A DNA stretch of 42,290 bases from Microvirga arvi (GTDB taxonomy: Bacteria; Pseudomonadota; Alphaproteobacteria; Rhizobiales; Beijerinckiaceae). The notes beneath the pieces are model-generated. The model did no database searches, was not told where the DNA came from, and saw nothing but the letters and a program-made list of their open reading frames with translations. How positions within the stretch are numbered: position 1 is the first letter of the stretch; the number at the start of each line of letters is the position of its first letter. The position numbers and the translations under genes were made by a program. Below, piece by piece: positions 23,719 to 33,413 of the stretch. Location of the stretch: NCBI RefSeq assembly GCF_016892765.1, contig NZ_JAFEMD010000044.1, forward strand, positions 1 through 42,290, in the 5' to 3' direction.

Positions 23719-24717
23719 CTAAGCCGCCTTGCTCAATGCTTCACGAACTTGGCTCAGGATCTCGTAGGAGCGCAGGCGCTTGCCGTGATCGTAGATCGCC
23801 GAAGCGACGATGAGCTCGTCCGTGCCGGTCTCAGCGATGAAGCCTTCCAGCCCCTCCCGCACAGTTTTGGCTGAGCCGACAAAGGAGCACGAGAGCATGT
23901 TCATCGCCTGCGCCTTCTCGTGCGGCGCCCAATAGCTCTCGATGTCGTCGATCGGCGGCTGCAGCTTGCCGCGGGCGCCGCGGAACAGGTTGGTGAAGGA
24001 TTGCTGCGCCGAGGTGAAGAGATGCCGCGCCTCCTCGTCGGTATCGGCCGCGATCACGTTGACGCCGACCATGGCGTGAGGCCGCTCAAGCTGCGCGGAG
24101 GGCTGGAAGCGCTCGCGATAGACCTGAAGCGCCTGCATCAGAGCGCCGGGTGCGAAATGCGACGCGAAGGCGTAAGGCAGGCCCAGCATGGCCGCAAGCT
24201 GCGCGCCGAACAGGCTGGAGCCGAGGATCCAGATCGGCACGTTCGAGCCCGCCCCCGGCACGGCCTGGATCACCTGATCCGGCTGCACTGGCCCCAGCAG
24301 GGCCTGCAGCTCCACCACATCCTGCGGGAAGGTATCGGCGGCGGCGGGATCGCGGCGCAAGGCGCGCAGCGTGCGCTGATCGGTTCCCGGCGCCCGGCCG
24401 ACGCCGAGATCGATGCGGCCCGGATAGAGGGCGTCCAGGGTGCCGAACTGCTCGGCGATCACCAGCGGCGAATGGTTCGGCAGCATGATGCCGCCCGCCC
24501 CGACACGGATCGTTTTCGTGCCGCCAGCGACGTGGCCGATCGCAACGCTCGTCGCCGCGCTGGCGATGCCCACCATGTTGTGGTGCTCGGCCAGCCAGAA
24601 GCGATTGTAGCCCCACCTCTCGGCATGCTGCGCCAAATCGAGGGAATTGCGCAGAGCATCCGACGGCGTGAAGCCTTCGGGAACCGGCGCAAGGTCGAGG
24701 ATCGAAAAGGGAGGCAT
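23719..24717 (-). CDS. LLM-class flavin-dependent oxidoreductase
   Basis: A 332-residue luciferase-like monooxygenase-fold protein of the YhbW/MsnO8 type. It begins PPFSILDLAPVPEGFTPSDALRNSLDLAQHAERWGYNRFWLAEHHNM, the family signature with the substrate-side HH pair. GAGGIMLPNHSPLVIAEQFGTLDALYPGRIDLGVGRAPGTD binds FMN, and FVGSAKTVREGLEGFIAETGTDELIV closes the barrel. It probably uses reduced FMN from a separate reductase; substrate unknown. The start at 24717 matches family starts. No neighbour in the same direction, so it is likely monocistronic. Confidence 0.93.
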   Translation of the reverse strand: MPPFSILDLAPVPEGFTPSDALRNSLDLAQHAERWGYNRFWLAEHHNMVGIASAATSVAIGHVAGGTKTIRVGAGGIMLPNHSPLVIAEQFGTLDALYPGRIDLGVGRAPGTDQRTLRALRRDPAAADTFPQDVVELQALLGPVQPDQVIQAVPGAGSNVPIWILGSSLFGAQLAAMLGLPYAFASHFAPGALMQALQVYRERFQPSAQLERPHAMVGVNVIAADTDEEARHLFTSAQQSFTNLFRGARGKLQPPIDDIESYWAPHEKAQAMNMLSCSFVGSAKTVREGLEGFIAETGTDELIVASAIYDHGKRLRSYEILSQVREALSKAA

Positions 24718-25216
24718 AGCGGAGCGTCTTTCACATGCATGAGGCGGGCGGTTTCAATCTAACAGATCAGGTCTGCACGCCCGGTCCGCAAGGCAACGTC
24801 AGCCCGATCGATGTCAACTGAGCCATGCACTGGATGCAGCCAAACAAAAACCCCGCACCAGACAATCCGGCCGGACGCATATTGCGCAGTCTGATCTCTG
24901 TGCAGAGCATCTGCCAATCTTGCCTGCAGGGAATGGCCGAGGAACGCGCCGAGGCGAAGATCGGCATTGGTCACGACATGAACGCCGGAGTAAATACCAT
25001 GTTATAAAGTATTTGAAGTAAATCTTATCGCAAGCAAAAAATCAAATGCAATTAAATTCCACGCATGAGAAACTTCACCGCAAATAATTATCAGTATTTC
25101 CTCAGCATACCTCTAAGGAGTCATAAAGTAAGTTATATCGCGTCACAGGTCCGCCACATTCAGTCATTGAATTTCTACTGGAACAAGGGGAAGGGCCAAC
25201 AGGCTCTTATAGGCCA
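24718..25216. other. Intergenic region, partly AT-rich, no clear gene
   Basis: About 500 bases. From roughly 24990 to 25140 the sequence is markedly AT-rich compared with its neighbours, with many A/T runs. It presumably holds the promoter of the secreted gene at 25217. ATTCA-GTCAT-TGAAT at 25158-25172 is a small dyad. Short frames on both strands lack ribosome sites and family features, so I do not call them. Confidence 0.5.
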
Positions 25217-25969
25217 GTGAACAAGACGTTTATTTTGCTTGGAGCCTCAGTCCTCATGCTGGGAGCCATGCCCCATCAAGCCGAAGCCCGATTGGTTCGC
25301 TACGAGATCAACGGCAAGCAGTATTCCTACAGCACGAACAACATCGCCCAGACGGCCGAGGCCAAAAGGCGGATCGCGGCCGCCAAGGCTGCAGAAGCAG
25401 TGAAAGCCAGGGCCGAGGAGGAAAAGACCAAGTTCCCGTTAGCCGCAGCTTTCGGCTCTCAGACCCAAAAGGAGGCCGCAGAGGCCCAGAAGCAGCTTGA
25501 GCAACTGCTTTCCGGAAAAGATCAGGCTGCCGAGGCGCCGAAACCCGTCCCGGAGCGCCGGACAGGCCAAGGTCCCAAGCCGCAGGACAAGCAATTTGGT
25601 CAGATCTCGGACAACAAGACCCCTAAACAGACGCTCGCTCCCCTCAAGGTGTCCGCAATCCGGGCCGCAACGTCACGCCCGACCACGGCTCCTGCCATCG
25701 CAGAGCCGCTCACGGAGCGGTTCCAGACCAGGATCAAGTCCGTGACCTTCGATGTCGCAACCGGGATCAAGACAACGATCATGATCGATGGTGCGGTCGA
25801 GGAGGAGCCTTTCGACAGCAGCATGCTGACCCATCTCGACCCTGAGCTAGGGCCGGGCAACAGCCTGATGGCGTTTGTGAAGCAACTGCGCAAGGCTGCG
25901 CCCGAGGATGCAGTGGGCTCGATCACACCGAAGACCGGACAGCCGGAATTTGCCGACGCCCAACCCTAG
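25217..25969 (+). CDS. Secreted coiled-coil protein of unknown function
   Basis: A 250-residue exported protein not assignable to a family. The GTG at 25217 is chosen because it gives a full signal peptide (NKTFILLGASVLMLGAMPHQAEA, cleavage near residue 24); a later ATG would cut it short. The mature protein starts RLVRYEINGKQYSYST, has an Ala/Glu/Lys-rich helix at about 46-98 likely to form a coiled coil, a Pro/Gln-rich low-complexity middle, and a beta-rich end containing RIKSVTFDVATGIKTTIMIDG. The motif YEINGKQYSY is found in other small secreted proteins of unknown role. It stands alone between two minus-strand genes. Confidence 0.75.
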   Translation: MNKTFILLGASVLMLGAMPHQAEARLVRYEINGKQYSYSTNNIAQTAEAKRRIAAAKAAEAVKARAEEEKTKFPLAAAFGSQTQKEAAEAQKQLEQLLSGKDQAAEAPKPVPERRTGQGPKPQDKQFGQISDNKTPKQTLAPLKVSAIRAATSRPTTAPAIAEPLTERFQTRIKSVTFDVATGIKTTIMIDGAVEEEPFDSSMLTHLDPELGPGNSLMAFVKQLRKAAPEDAVGSITPKTGQPEFADAQP

Positions 25970-26089
25970 TCTCTGCCCAGTTCGTGCATCGTCCCGCTGC
26001 GTAGGGGATCCGGTTTTTCACGCCGTCCAAAGACGCGCGTGAGGAAAGGGAATACAGGACTGCTTCAAAGGCGGGATCCGCCTGATGTG

Positions 26090-27160
26090 CTACGCATCAC
26101 GAACGCCCGCATCCAGGATGCACAGGCGCGAGCGGGCGCAATCGATCTCGGCCATCGCCCCATAGGGCAGCGTCGCGATCGGATCGGTGTGCCCGAAATC
26201 GAGTTCCGCGAGCACGGGCAGATGCGGCAAGCCGGCCTCGTCCAGGACACGGACGACGGCTGCCTCCTGATCTCTCCGATAGGGCTCGTCGGTCTGCCCG
26301 CCGGGCCGTCCCAAAACGATGCCGGACAGGCGGCGCAGGATTCCCTGAGCCGCGTAGTTGCGGAACCACCAGCGCATCTGGGCAGCCGACGGGGCATGCT
26401 CCGACGTCTCAATGAAGAGGATCGCGCCGTTCCAGTAATCCAGAGGCGGCCACCAGTCGGAGCCTTTCAGCATCTCCAGTACTTCGGCGCAGCCTCCGAT
26501 GAGATGGCCTTGCGCCATGCCGCTTCCCTGCAGGGTTCGAGGCCCGGTCGAAGGCGTCAGCCTCCTGCGCCGGTTCTGGTTCTCGGGATCTTTCCAGGGC
26601 AGGTGCTCGACGGTCCATCCTTCCCCGTTCGCCTCAATCTCACCGATGGCAGCCGTCTGAAAGACGGCTTTGCGCAACGCATTCACGGCGAAGGCATGCA
26701 TGCCGCCATTCTCGGCGAAACCCGCCATGATCGTCGGACCATAGAATGAGCCGAGGCCGGCCTTGAGGCAGCCGAAATGGAGCACGGTGGGATCCGAGTA
26801 TCCGAGGAAGACCTTCGGGTTGCCCGCAATGACGTCGAGGTCGATGTGCGGGATCAGCCGGATCGCATCGTCGCCGCCGATGCTGGCGATGACGCCTTTG
26901 ATCGACGGATCGGCGAAAGCGGCATGAATGTCCTCGGCCCGCGCCTGCGGGTTTCGGTCGAGCCAATCTGCCTCGCGCAGGGCGTGAGGCATCTCGACAG
27001 GTTCGAGCCCGAAGGAGTCTGCCAGAATCTTTTTACCCGCTTCATAGCGGTGAGGGAAAACGGCAGGCCCGCCCCAGCTCGTGGAGACAATGGCAACACG
27101 ATCTCCAGCCTGAAGGGCCTGAGGTTTGACGAGAGGCCTTTGCCACCAGCGATCTGCCAT
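26090..27160 (-). CDS. S66 family peptidase (MccF/LD-carboxypeptidase type)
   Basis: Cytoplasmic serine peptidase of 356 residues. The S66 Ser-Glu-His triad is visible: Ser122 in FLGYSDPT, Glu251 in ILFIETSEHAP and His324 in ELDFGHTDP. Length and the GGCAEVLEMLKGSDWWP loop place it closer to MccF, which cleaves processed microcin C and similar acyl-sulfamoyl adenylates, than to the shorter LdcA of murein recycling. Both activities remain possible. The start MADRWWQRPLVKPQALQAGDRVAIVS at 27160 is family-like though its ribosome site is weak. It lies downstream of groEL, beyond a strong terminator, and probably has its own promoter. Confidence 0.9.
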   Translation of the reverse strand: MADRWWQRPLVKPQALQAGDRVAIVSTSWGGPAVFPHRYEAGKKILADSFGLEPVEMPHALREADWLDRNPQARAEDIHAAFADPSIKGVIASIGGDDAIRLIPHIDLDVIAGNPKVFLGYSDPTVLHFGCLKAGLGSFYGPTIMAGFAENGGMHAFAVNALRKAVFQTAAIGEIEANGEGWTVEHLPWKDPENQNRRRRLTPSTGPRTLQGSGMAQGHLIGGCAEVLEMLKGSDWWPPLDYWNGAILFIETSEHAPSAAQMRWWFRNYAAQGILRRLSGIVLGRPGGQTDEPYRRDQEAAVVRVLDEAGLPHLPVLAELDFGHTDPIATLPYGAMAEIDCARSRLCILDAGVRDA

Positions 27161-27214
27161 GATGTCTCGTGCGAAGCGTGCGCTCCGTTTTGGCAGATCA
27201 TCGGCACAATGAAA

Positions 27215-27238
27215 ACGGCGCCGCTTCCACGGCGCCGT
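27215..27238 (-). terminator. Rho-independent terminator of groES-groEL
   Basis: ACGGCGCCG (27215-27223) and CGGCGCCGT (27230-27238), a perfect 9-base stem with a 6-base loop, followed on the minus strand by TTTCATTG. It lies 27 bases past the groEL stop. Confidence 0.85.
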
Positions 27239-27264
27239 CCCGGTTTGTCGGTCGAAGCCGGAGC

Positions 27265-28890
<1,626 letters not shown>

Positions 28891-28945
28891 TGTTCGTCAC
28901 TCCTATGAGACGTAACGATATGTGACTCTGATTGTGGGATTGGCC

Positions 28946-29260
28946 TTAGGCGGCCTTCTTCTGGGCGATGCTTTCTTCCAGCACGCCCATGATGTCGCTC
29001 TCCTTCATGATCAGGAGATCCTCGCCATCGATCTTCACCTCCGTGCCGGACCACTTGCCGAAGAGCACGGTGTCGCCCGCCTTGACGTCGAGGGGGACGA
29101 GCTGGCCCTGCTCGTTGCGGGCGCCAGGTCCGACGGCGATCACCTCGCCCTGCTGGGGCTTCTCCTTGGCGGTGTCGGGGATGATGATCCCGCCTGCGGT
29201 CTTCTCCTCGGCATCGATGCGCCGGACCACGATCCGGTCATGCAAAGGACGGAACTTCAT
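28946..29260 (-). CDS. groES: Co-chaperonin GroES
   Basis: The 104-residue heptameric lid of the chaperonin. KFRPLHDRIVVRRIDAEEKTAGGIIIPDTAKEKPQQG contains the mobile loop with the GGIIIP contact to GroEL; DTVLFGKWSGTEVKIDGEDLLIM and the end ESDIMGVLE are also standard. GGAGGAAG precedes the ATG at 29260. groEL follows after 55 bases. The ~100-base leader upstream shows a CTTGAA motif that may belong to a heat-shock (RpoH) promoter, but no convincing CIRCE element. Confidence 0.98.
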   Translation of the reverse strand: MKFRPLHDRIVVRRIDAEEKTAGGIIIPDTAKEKPQQGEVIAVGPGARNEQGQLVPLDVKAGDTVLFGKWSGTEVKIDGEDLLIMKESDIMGVLEESIAQKKAA

Positions 29261-29332
29261 GAAGCTTCCTCCAATGATATCAGTCTGTTAACTCGCTCAA
29301 GCGGAGCCGTTCGGGCCTCCGCGGTCGATGAT

Positions 29333-29360
29333 TTGGTTGGACGAACTTCACCGTTCAAGA
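29333..29360 (-). promoter_or_regulatory. Possible RpoH-type promoter of groES
   Basis: On the minus strand, CTTGAA followed after about 17 bases by CCAAAT resembles the alphaproteobacterial heat-shock promoter (CTTG, then a C-rich/AT -10). It lies about 75-100 bases before groES. The -10 match is only partial. Confidence 0.4.
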
Positions 29361-29429
29361 GGGTGTGAAAAAAATTTTGGCACTTGTGGGAACTGAGGGC
29401 CGGCTTGCTTCTGAGCGTCCAGCATTGGA

Positions 29430-29568
29430 GTCATCCCGGATGAAGCGCAGCGAAGATCCGGGATCGCGTACAGGAAGAGGCGATGACCTCCCTCTTCCTC
29501 AAGGACAGGTGAACCAGCGCCAGTATCAGCTTGTGATCCCGGGTTCTGCTGCGCAGCCCCGGGACGAC
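29430..29568. repeat. Paired REP-like repeat
   Basis: One unit at 29430-29465 (GTCATCCCGGATGAAGCGCA ... GATCCGGGATC) and an inverted one at 29535-29568 (GATCCCGGGTTCTGCTGCGC ... CCCGGGACGAC). Each unit is an imperfect hairpin and the two face each other, like the REP pairs widespread in Hyphomicrobiales. It lies between the groE leader and the slyX stop. Confidence 0.75.
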
Positions 29569-29579
29569 CGATTCTAGTT

Positions 29580-29801
29580 TCAATAATGAGGTGGCGGGGG
29601 CTCCGGCGCGGCCACCCCCCCAGCGTTGTCTTCGACCTCCTGGACCCGGTCCAGCACCTCATTGAGCTGGCGCTTGAGGCTGTCGATCTGCTTCCATTGA
29701 TCGATGACGGCCTGGTTCAGGTCCTCGATCATCTTATCCTGGTAGGCGACGCGCACCTCCAGGGCCTCGATATGGGCATGGACGGAATCAGGATTGGTCA
29801 T
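29580..29801 (-). CDS. slyX: SlyX family protein
   Basis: A 73-residue coiled-coil protein of the SlyX family. It reads HIEALEVRVAYQDKMIEDLNQAVIDQWKQIDSLKRQLNEVLDRVQE, the family helix, and ends in the usual PPPPHY tail. Role unknown; named from its position beside slyD/slyX in enterics. The gene starts inside the end of trhO (14-base overlap), with AGGAGG about 8 bases before the ATG, so the two are cotranscribed. A paired REP-like repeat begins right after the stop. Confidence 0.93.
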   Translation of the reverse strand: MTNPDSVHAHIEALEVRVAYQDKMIEDLNQAVIDQWKQIDSLKRQLNEVLDRVQEVEDNAGGVAAPEPPPPHY

Positions 29802-30540
29802 CGCTCAGTCCTCCTGCCTCCACAAGCCCATGGCCAAGTGCAACCCGCTCGTCGAACACGAAGCATTCACCCTTCCACCGACTCTCAGCCTCCGGCACAT
29901 CTTCCAGATATTTGAGGATGCCGCCCTTCAGGTGAAAGACTTCCTCGAAGCCCTGGGCCAGCATGTAAGAGCTGGCCTTCTCGCAGCGGATGCCGCCCGT
30001 GCAGAACATGGCGACCTTCCTGTGCTTGTCCGGATCGAGTTCGTTCCTCACGAAATCCTTGAACTCGCTGAAGCGCTTGATCCGGGGATCGATGGCACCC
30101 TCGAATGTGCCCATCTCGACCTCGAAGTCGTTGCGCGTGTCGAGGACAACGATACCGGGCTCCTCCAGGAGCCTGTTCCACTCGGCGGGCGAGACATAGG
30201 AGCCGACCCGGCGCAGGGGATCGGTCTGCGGGTCGCCCAGCGTGACGATCTCCTTCTTGAGCCGCACCTTCATGCGCTTGAACGGCATCTCGGACGCGGT
30301 GGAGAACTTCAGCTCCAGATTGTCGAGAAGGCCCCAGAACAGCGGCCCCTCCCGCAGCTCGACCATCAGCGCATCGATACCCTCCTCCGTTCCGGCCACG
30401 GTGCCGTTGATCCCCTCCTGGGCGAGCAGGAGCGTGCCCCGGATCTCCAGATCCGTGCAGAGCCTATGAAGCGGATCCTTCACCTCCCGGAAATCGGGCA
30501 GCGGAACGAACTGATAGAGAGCGGCAACCTTGTACGTCAT
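29788..30540 (-). CDS. trhO: tRNA uridine-34 hydroxylase (rhodanese family, UPF0176)
   Basis: A 250-residue member of the TrhO/YceA family, which makes 5-hydroxyuridine at the wobble position of certain tRNAs. The N-terminal acylphosphatase-like domain has AQEGINGTVAGTEEGIDALM; KRMKVRLKKEIVTLG links to the rhodanese domain with VVLDTRNDFEVEMGTFEGAIDP. The active-site loop is MFCTGGIRCEKAS with Cys180, and Cys186 two turns later, both conserved in the family. The start at 30540 matches the family N-terminus, though the ribosome site is poor. slyX overlaps its end. Confidence 0.95.
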   Translation of the reverse strand: MTYKVAALYQFVPLPDFREVKDPLHRLCTDLEIRGTLLLAQEGINGTVAGTEEGIDALMVELREGPLFWGLLDNLELKFSTASEMPFKRMKVRLKKEIVTLGDPQTDPLRRVGSYVSPAEWNRLLEEPGIVVLDTRNDFEVEMGTFEGAIDPRIKRFSEFKDFVRNELDPDKHRKVAMFCTGGIRCEKASSYMLAQGFEEVFHLKGGILKYLEDVPEAESRWKGECFVFDERVALGHGLVEAGGLSDDQS

Positions 30541-30609
30541 GGCCGCTGTTTATCAGCACGAGCCTGAACGGGGAACCCGTTTACCTTGTCCTCGATGTCG
30601 CTCACATCC

Positions 30610-30690
30610 GTCATGGCCGGGCTCGTCCCGGCCATCCATGTTTTTGAGGTCTCGAAGACGTGGATCCCCGGAACAAGTCCGGGGATGACG
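30610..30690. repeat. REP-like inverted repeat (GTCATGGCCGGG type)
   Basis: Left unit 30610-30640 (GTCATGGCCGGGCTCGTCCC, then GGCCATCCATG) and right unit 30659-30690 (CGTGGATCCCCGGAACAAGT, then CCGGGGATGACG). Each unit forms a hairpin and their outer ends GTCAT/ATGAC are complementary. It sits between the end of the amidase gene and the trhO start. Confidence 0.8.
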
Positions 30691-30711
30691 CAGAGGATGG
30701 CGCTCTTCGGG

Positions 30712-32130
30712 CTAAACCCTCGGCCAGGGCCGCCTGTCCGGGCACATCTCCTCCCAGGCCTGGGAGAGCCGGAGCACCCCGACGTCGTCGAATCGGCGGC
30801 CGATGATCTGGAGGCCGATGGGCAGGCCCGCCTGCGTGAAACCGGCATTCACGGATGAGGCCGGCTGGTCCGACATGTTGAAGGCGACCGTGTAGCCGAT
30901 ATGCTCGAACGGCTCTTCCGGGTTGTGGATCGGCGATGCGAGTTCCGCCGGGTAGGCGACGCAGGGCGCCACGGGCGAAATCACGAAGTCGAAGCTTTGC
31001 GTGGCGGCGACCGCCGCATGGCGCATCACCATCATCTGGTTCATGCCGGTATAGACCTGCGAGCCCGTCAGGTTCTTCCCGCCTTCGGCCCATTGCAGGA
31101 TGTAGGGCAGGATCTTTCCGCGCTCCTCGTCGCTCAAGGGAGCCATGTCCATCCAGGCGCGCTGGCGCCAGAAATCGTCGAGCCCGTCGAGCATCTCGCG
31201 GGTGATGAACGCGGGCACCTCCTCGATGACGGCGCCGGCATCGGCAAGAATCTTCGCGGCCCGCTCGATGACGGCGCGGATCTCCGGGTCGAGCGGCATG
31301 CCGATGCCGGCTTGCATCATGACGCCGATCCTCAAGCCCTTGATGTCGAGGCCGAGGTCGAGCCACGGCAGGTCCTGATAAGGCAGGCTCATGGGATCGC
31401 GCACGTCCGGACGCGTGAGGCTTCGCATCATCAGCGCCGCATCGCGCACGGTGCGGGTCATCGGCCCCGCCACCCGGCCGTAATAGGTCGGGTCGATGGG
31501 GATGCGGCCGAAGCTCGGCTTCAAGCCGAAGATCCCGCACCACGATGCCGGCAGGCGGATCGAGCCGCCGATATCGGTCCCGATGTGGAACGGGCCATAG
31601 CCGGCGGCCGCCGCGGCCCCTGCACCCGCGGAGCTGCCGCCGGGATTCTTCGAGAGATCCCACGGGTTGCGCGTGAGCGGATGAAAGCTGGAGAGGCCTG
31701 AGGAGAGCATCCCGTAATCAGGCATCGTCGTCTTGGCGAGAACGACCACACCATCCTCACGCAGGCGCGCCGCGGCAGGAGCATCCTCTGCGGCCGGAAC
31801 GAGCGGGCGCGCGGCGGTGCCCAGCGGCACGGGCGTTCCCTTGGTGGCGATGTTCTCCTTGATCGTCGCCGGAACTCCGTCGAGCGCCCTCGCCTCGCCT
31901 TTCATCCAGCGCTGCTCGGACGCCTGTGCGTCGCGGAGCGCAGCCTCCGGGCTGAAAGCGTAGAGCGCCTGAAGCTGCGGCTCACAAACCTCGATCCGGG
32001 CGATCACGGCCTTTGCGACGTCAACAGGCGATGTCGCCTTGCGGGCATAAGCCTCAAGAAGCTGAACGCCCGACCAGTCGGCAAGGTCTGCGGGGAAGTC
32101 CTGAAGAGACGAAGATGATGGCGTGCTCAA
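30712..32130 (-). CDS. Amidase signature family enzyme
   Basis: A 472-residue amidase. The Ser-cisSer-Lys triad is visible: Lys91 in GVPATIKENIATKG, cis-Ser166 in PGGSSAGAG and nucleophile Ser190 in IGTDIGGSIRLPA; the 24-residue Ser spacing equals that of malonamidase E2. FGLKPSFGRIP and the C-terminal GLPIGLQIIGRRFDD are also typical. It is not GatA: it is shorter and lacks gatB/gatC neighbours. It hydrolyses some unknown amide or ester. The start is a TTG at 32130, since no in-frame ATG occurs before the conserved region except within the triad domain. A repeat lies just past the stop at the 3' side. Confidence 0.92.
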   Translation of the reverse strand: MSTPSSSSLQDFPADLADWSGVQLLEAYARKATSPVDVAKAVIARIEVCEPQLQALYAFSPEAALRDAQASEQRWMKGEARALDGVPATIKENIATKGTPVPLGTAARPLVPAAEDAPAAARLREDGVVVLAKTTMPDYGMLSSGLSSFHPLTRNPWDLSKNPGGSSAGAGAAAAAGYGPFHIGTDIGGSIRLPASWCGIFGLKPSFGRIPIDPTYYGRVAGPMTRTVRDAALMMRSLTRPDVRDPMSLPYQDLPWLDLGLDIKGLRIGVMMQAGIGMPLDPEIRAVIERAAKILADAGAVIEEVPAFITREMLDGLDDFWRQRAWMDMAPLSDEERGKILPYILQWAEGGKNLTGSQVYTGMNQMMVMRHAAVAATQSFDFVISPVAPCVAYPAELASPIHNPEEPFEHIGYTVAFNMSDQPASSVNAGFTQAGLPIGLQIIGRRFDDVGVLRLSQAWEEMCPDRRPWPRV

Positions 32131-32514
32131 TGCGAAGTTTCCAGCTCATGGATTCGATCTTCAGCCATGCTGAAGCCATCCTTGCGAACGGTAAACCCGT
32201 TTAGCCAACATCTCAGCGCATGGGCCTATGACGCCAGCACCGAACCACGTCCTTCGAATTCCGAGAGAAACTCCAAGGGCCGGCTCCGCCTTGCTCTTTG
32301 GAGGCATGCACACCGGGGATGGCACAAAGCTTGGCCGGAGGCGTTTGTCAGCTATGGATGATGCCGGAAGCGCATCAAGATCGTTTTTTGGAGGAGCGGA
32401 GCGTCAGGCCCGAATTGCCGGTTCAAAAGAGGTAAAGGCCATACCTCAGCTTCAAGTTGTGTTACTATAATCCTGCACAGATGCTTGATTTCCTTTGATG
32501 GAAATCTGCGCAAC
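32131..32514. other. Intergenic region between divergent amidase and Crp-type genes
   Basis: About 380 bases with no supported gene. It contains a perfect TATAAT at 32466-32471 pointing towards the Crp-type gene. No dyad stands out. The amidase promoter must also lie here. Confidence 0.45.
32466..32471 (+). promoter_or_regulatory. Candidate -10 box of the Crp/Fnr-type gene
   Basis: Perfect TATAAT 44 bases before the ATG at 32515. I could not match a good -35 at 16-18 bases upstream, so it may depend on an activator or be chance. Confidence 0.35.
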
Positions 32515-33261
32515 ATGGTGACCCGTGCCGTGAGGGATGGTCCGAAGTCTGCCATTAACCGCAAGAACCGGCTCCTTGCCGCTCTGGAGCCAGAAGACTT
32601 CTATTGGCTTGAGCCTCATCTCGAGATTGTGGATCTGCCGCGCGGCAAGGTTCTCTACGAGACGGGGGAGCCCATTCGGCATGCTTATTTTCCCCATGAT
32701 GCAGTCGTCTCTCTCGTGACGGTTCTCCAAAGCGGCGGGTCGGTCGAAATGGCCGTCTTCGGCAGGGAGAGCGCTCTTGGATTCATCTCTGCGCTCATTA
32801 CCCGACAATCCTTCGGGCGCTACATCACCCAGGTGCCGGGCACCGGATCCCGCGTCGCGTTGGAACGCCTCAACGAGGCAGTCTCAAGCAGGCCGAACCT
32901 GCGGCAGGTCCTCTTCCGCTTTACCGAGGCATTTCTCGCGCAGACGCTGCAGACGGTCGCCTGCAACGCCGTCCACAGCGTGGAAGCCCGTTGCTGCCGC
33001 GCGATCCTGAGCACACGCGACCGGACCGATAAGGACGACATTCCCCTCACCCACGAAACACTGGCCGAGATGCTGGGCGTTCAGCGATCAACGGTGAGCA
33101 GCGTCACGAGCGTACTTCAGAAAGGAGGTTTCATCGTCCAGGGAAGGGGCACCATCAGAATCACCAACCGGCAGGGCCTCGAGGAAATGGTGTGCGAGTG
33201 CTACCAGGCGATCTGCCAAAGCTTCGACAGACTTCTGCCCGGTGCGCTCCGGTGCGACTGA
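32515..33261 (+). CDS. Crp/Fnr-family transcription regulator
   Basis: A 248-residue regulator. An N-terminal cyclic-nucleotide-binding-type beta roll (DLPRGKVLYETGEPIRHAYFPHDAVVSLVTVLQSGGSVEMAVFGRESALGF) is joined by a dimer helix (about 125-155) to a winged helix; the recognition helix is in THETLAEMLGVQRSTVSSVTSVLQKGG at 179-205. It has no N-terminal Cys cluster, so it is not an oxygen-sensing Fnr. The PFGRESALGF variant and HAYFP motif are typical of a large rhizobial subgroup without known ligand. The ATG at 32515 has GGAAA upstream; the frame also opens at a TTG 30 bases earlier. A CRP-like palindrome lies 19 bases past the stop. Confidence 0.92.
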   Translation: MVTRAVRDGPKSAINRKNRLLAALEPEDFYWLEPHLEIVDLPRGKVLYETGEPIRHAYFPHDAVVSLVTVLQSGGSVEMAVFGRESALGFISALITRQSFGRYITQVPGTGSRVALERLNEAVSSRPNLRQVLFRFTEAFLAQTLQTVACNAVHSVEARCCRAILSTRDRTDKDDIPLTHETLAEMLGVQRSTVSSVTSVLQKGGFIVQGRGTIRITNRQGLEEMVCECYQAICQSFDRLLPGALRCD

Positions 33262-33279
33262 ACCCATGTGACCGTTCAA

Positions 33280-33301
33280 CTATGTGTGAAGGAACACATA
33301 G
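33280..33301. promoter_or_regulatory. CRP/FNR-type palindrome
   Basis: CTATGTGT-GAAGGA-ACACATAG, perfect 8-base arms and a 6-base spacer. The core TGTGT-N6-ACACA differs from the CRP consensus TGTGA-N6-TCACA by one base per arm. It lies between the Crp-type gene and the small gene at 33414, 113 bases before the latter's ATG. It could be an operator for that gene or a weak hairpin ending the regulator transcript. Confidence 0.55.
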
Positions 33302-33413
33302 GCATGAAAACGAAGGAGGATTTCTTTTAGTTATGTCGGGAACCCAACAGACGAGGTAACCCCGACTTAGTACCTTAAAACTCTATTAACGCTAAGTTAA
33401 TACGAGGAAGAAA

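Noticed and set aside
24759..25007. Small frames on both strands in the gap before the gene at 25217
   Set aside because: No ribosome site, no conserved pattern, and the two overlap antisense.
29377..29403. Possible CIRCE element before groES (TTGGCACTT-N9-GAGGGCCGG)
   Set aside because: The spacer is right but only 12 of 18 arm positions match, the right arm is poor, and it lies upstream of the candidate promoter rather than in the leader.
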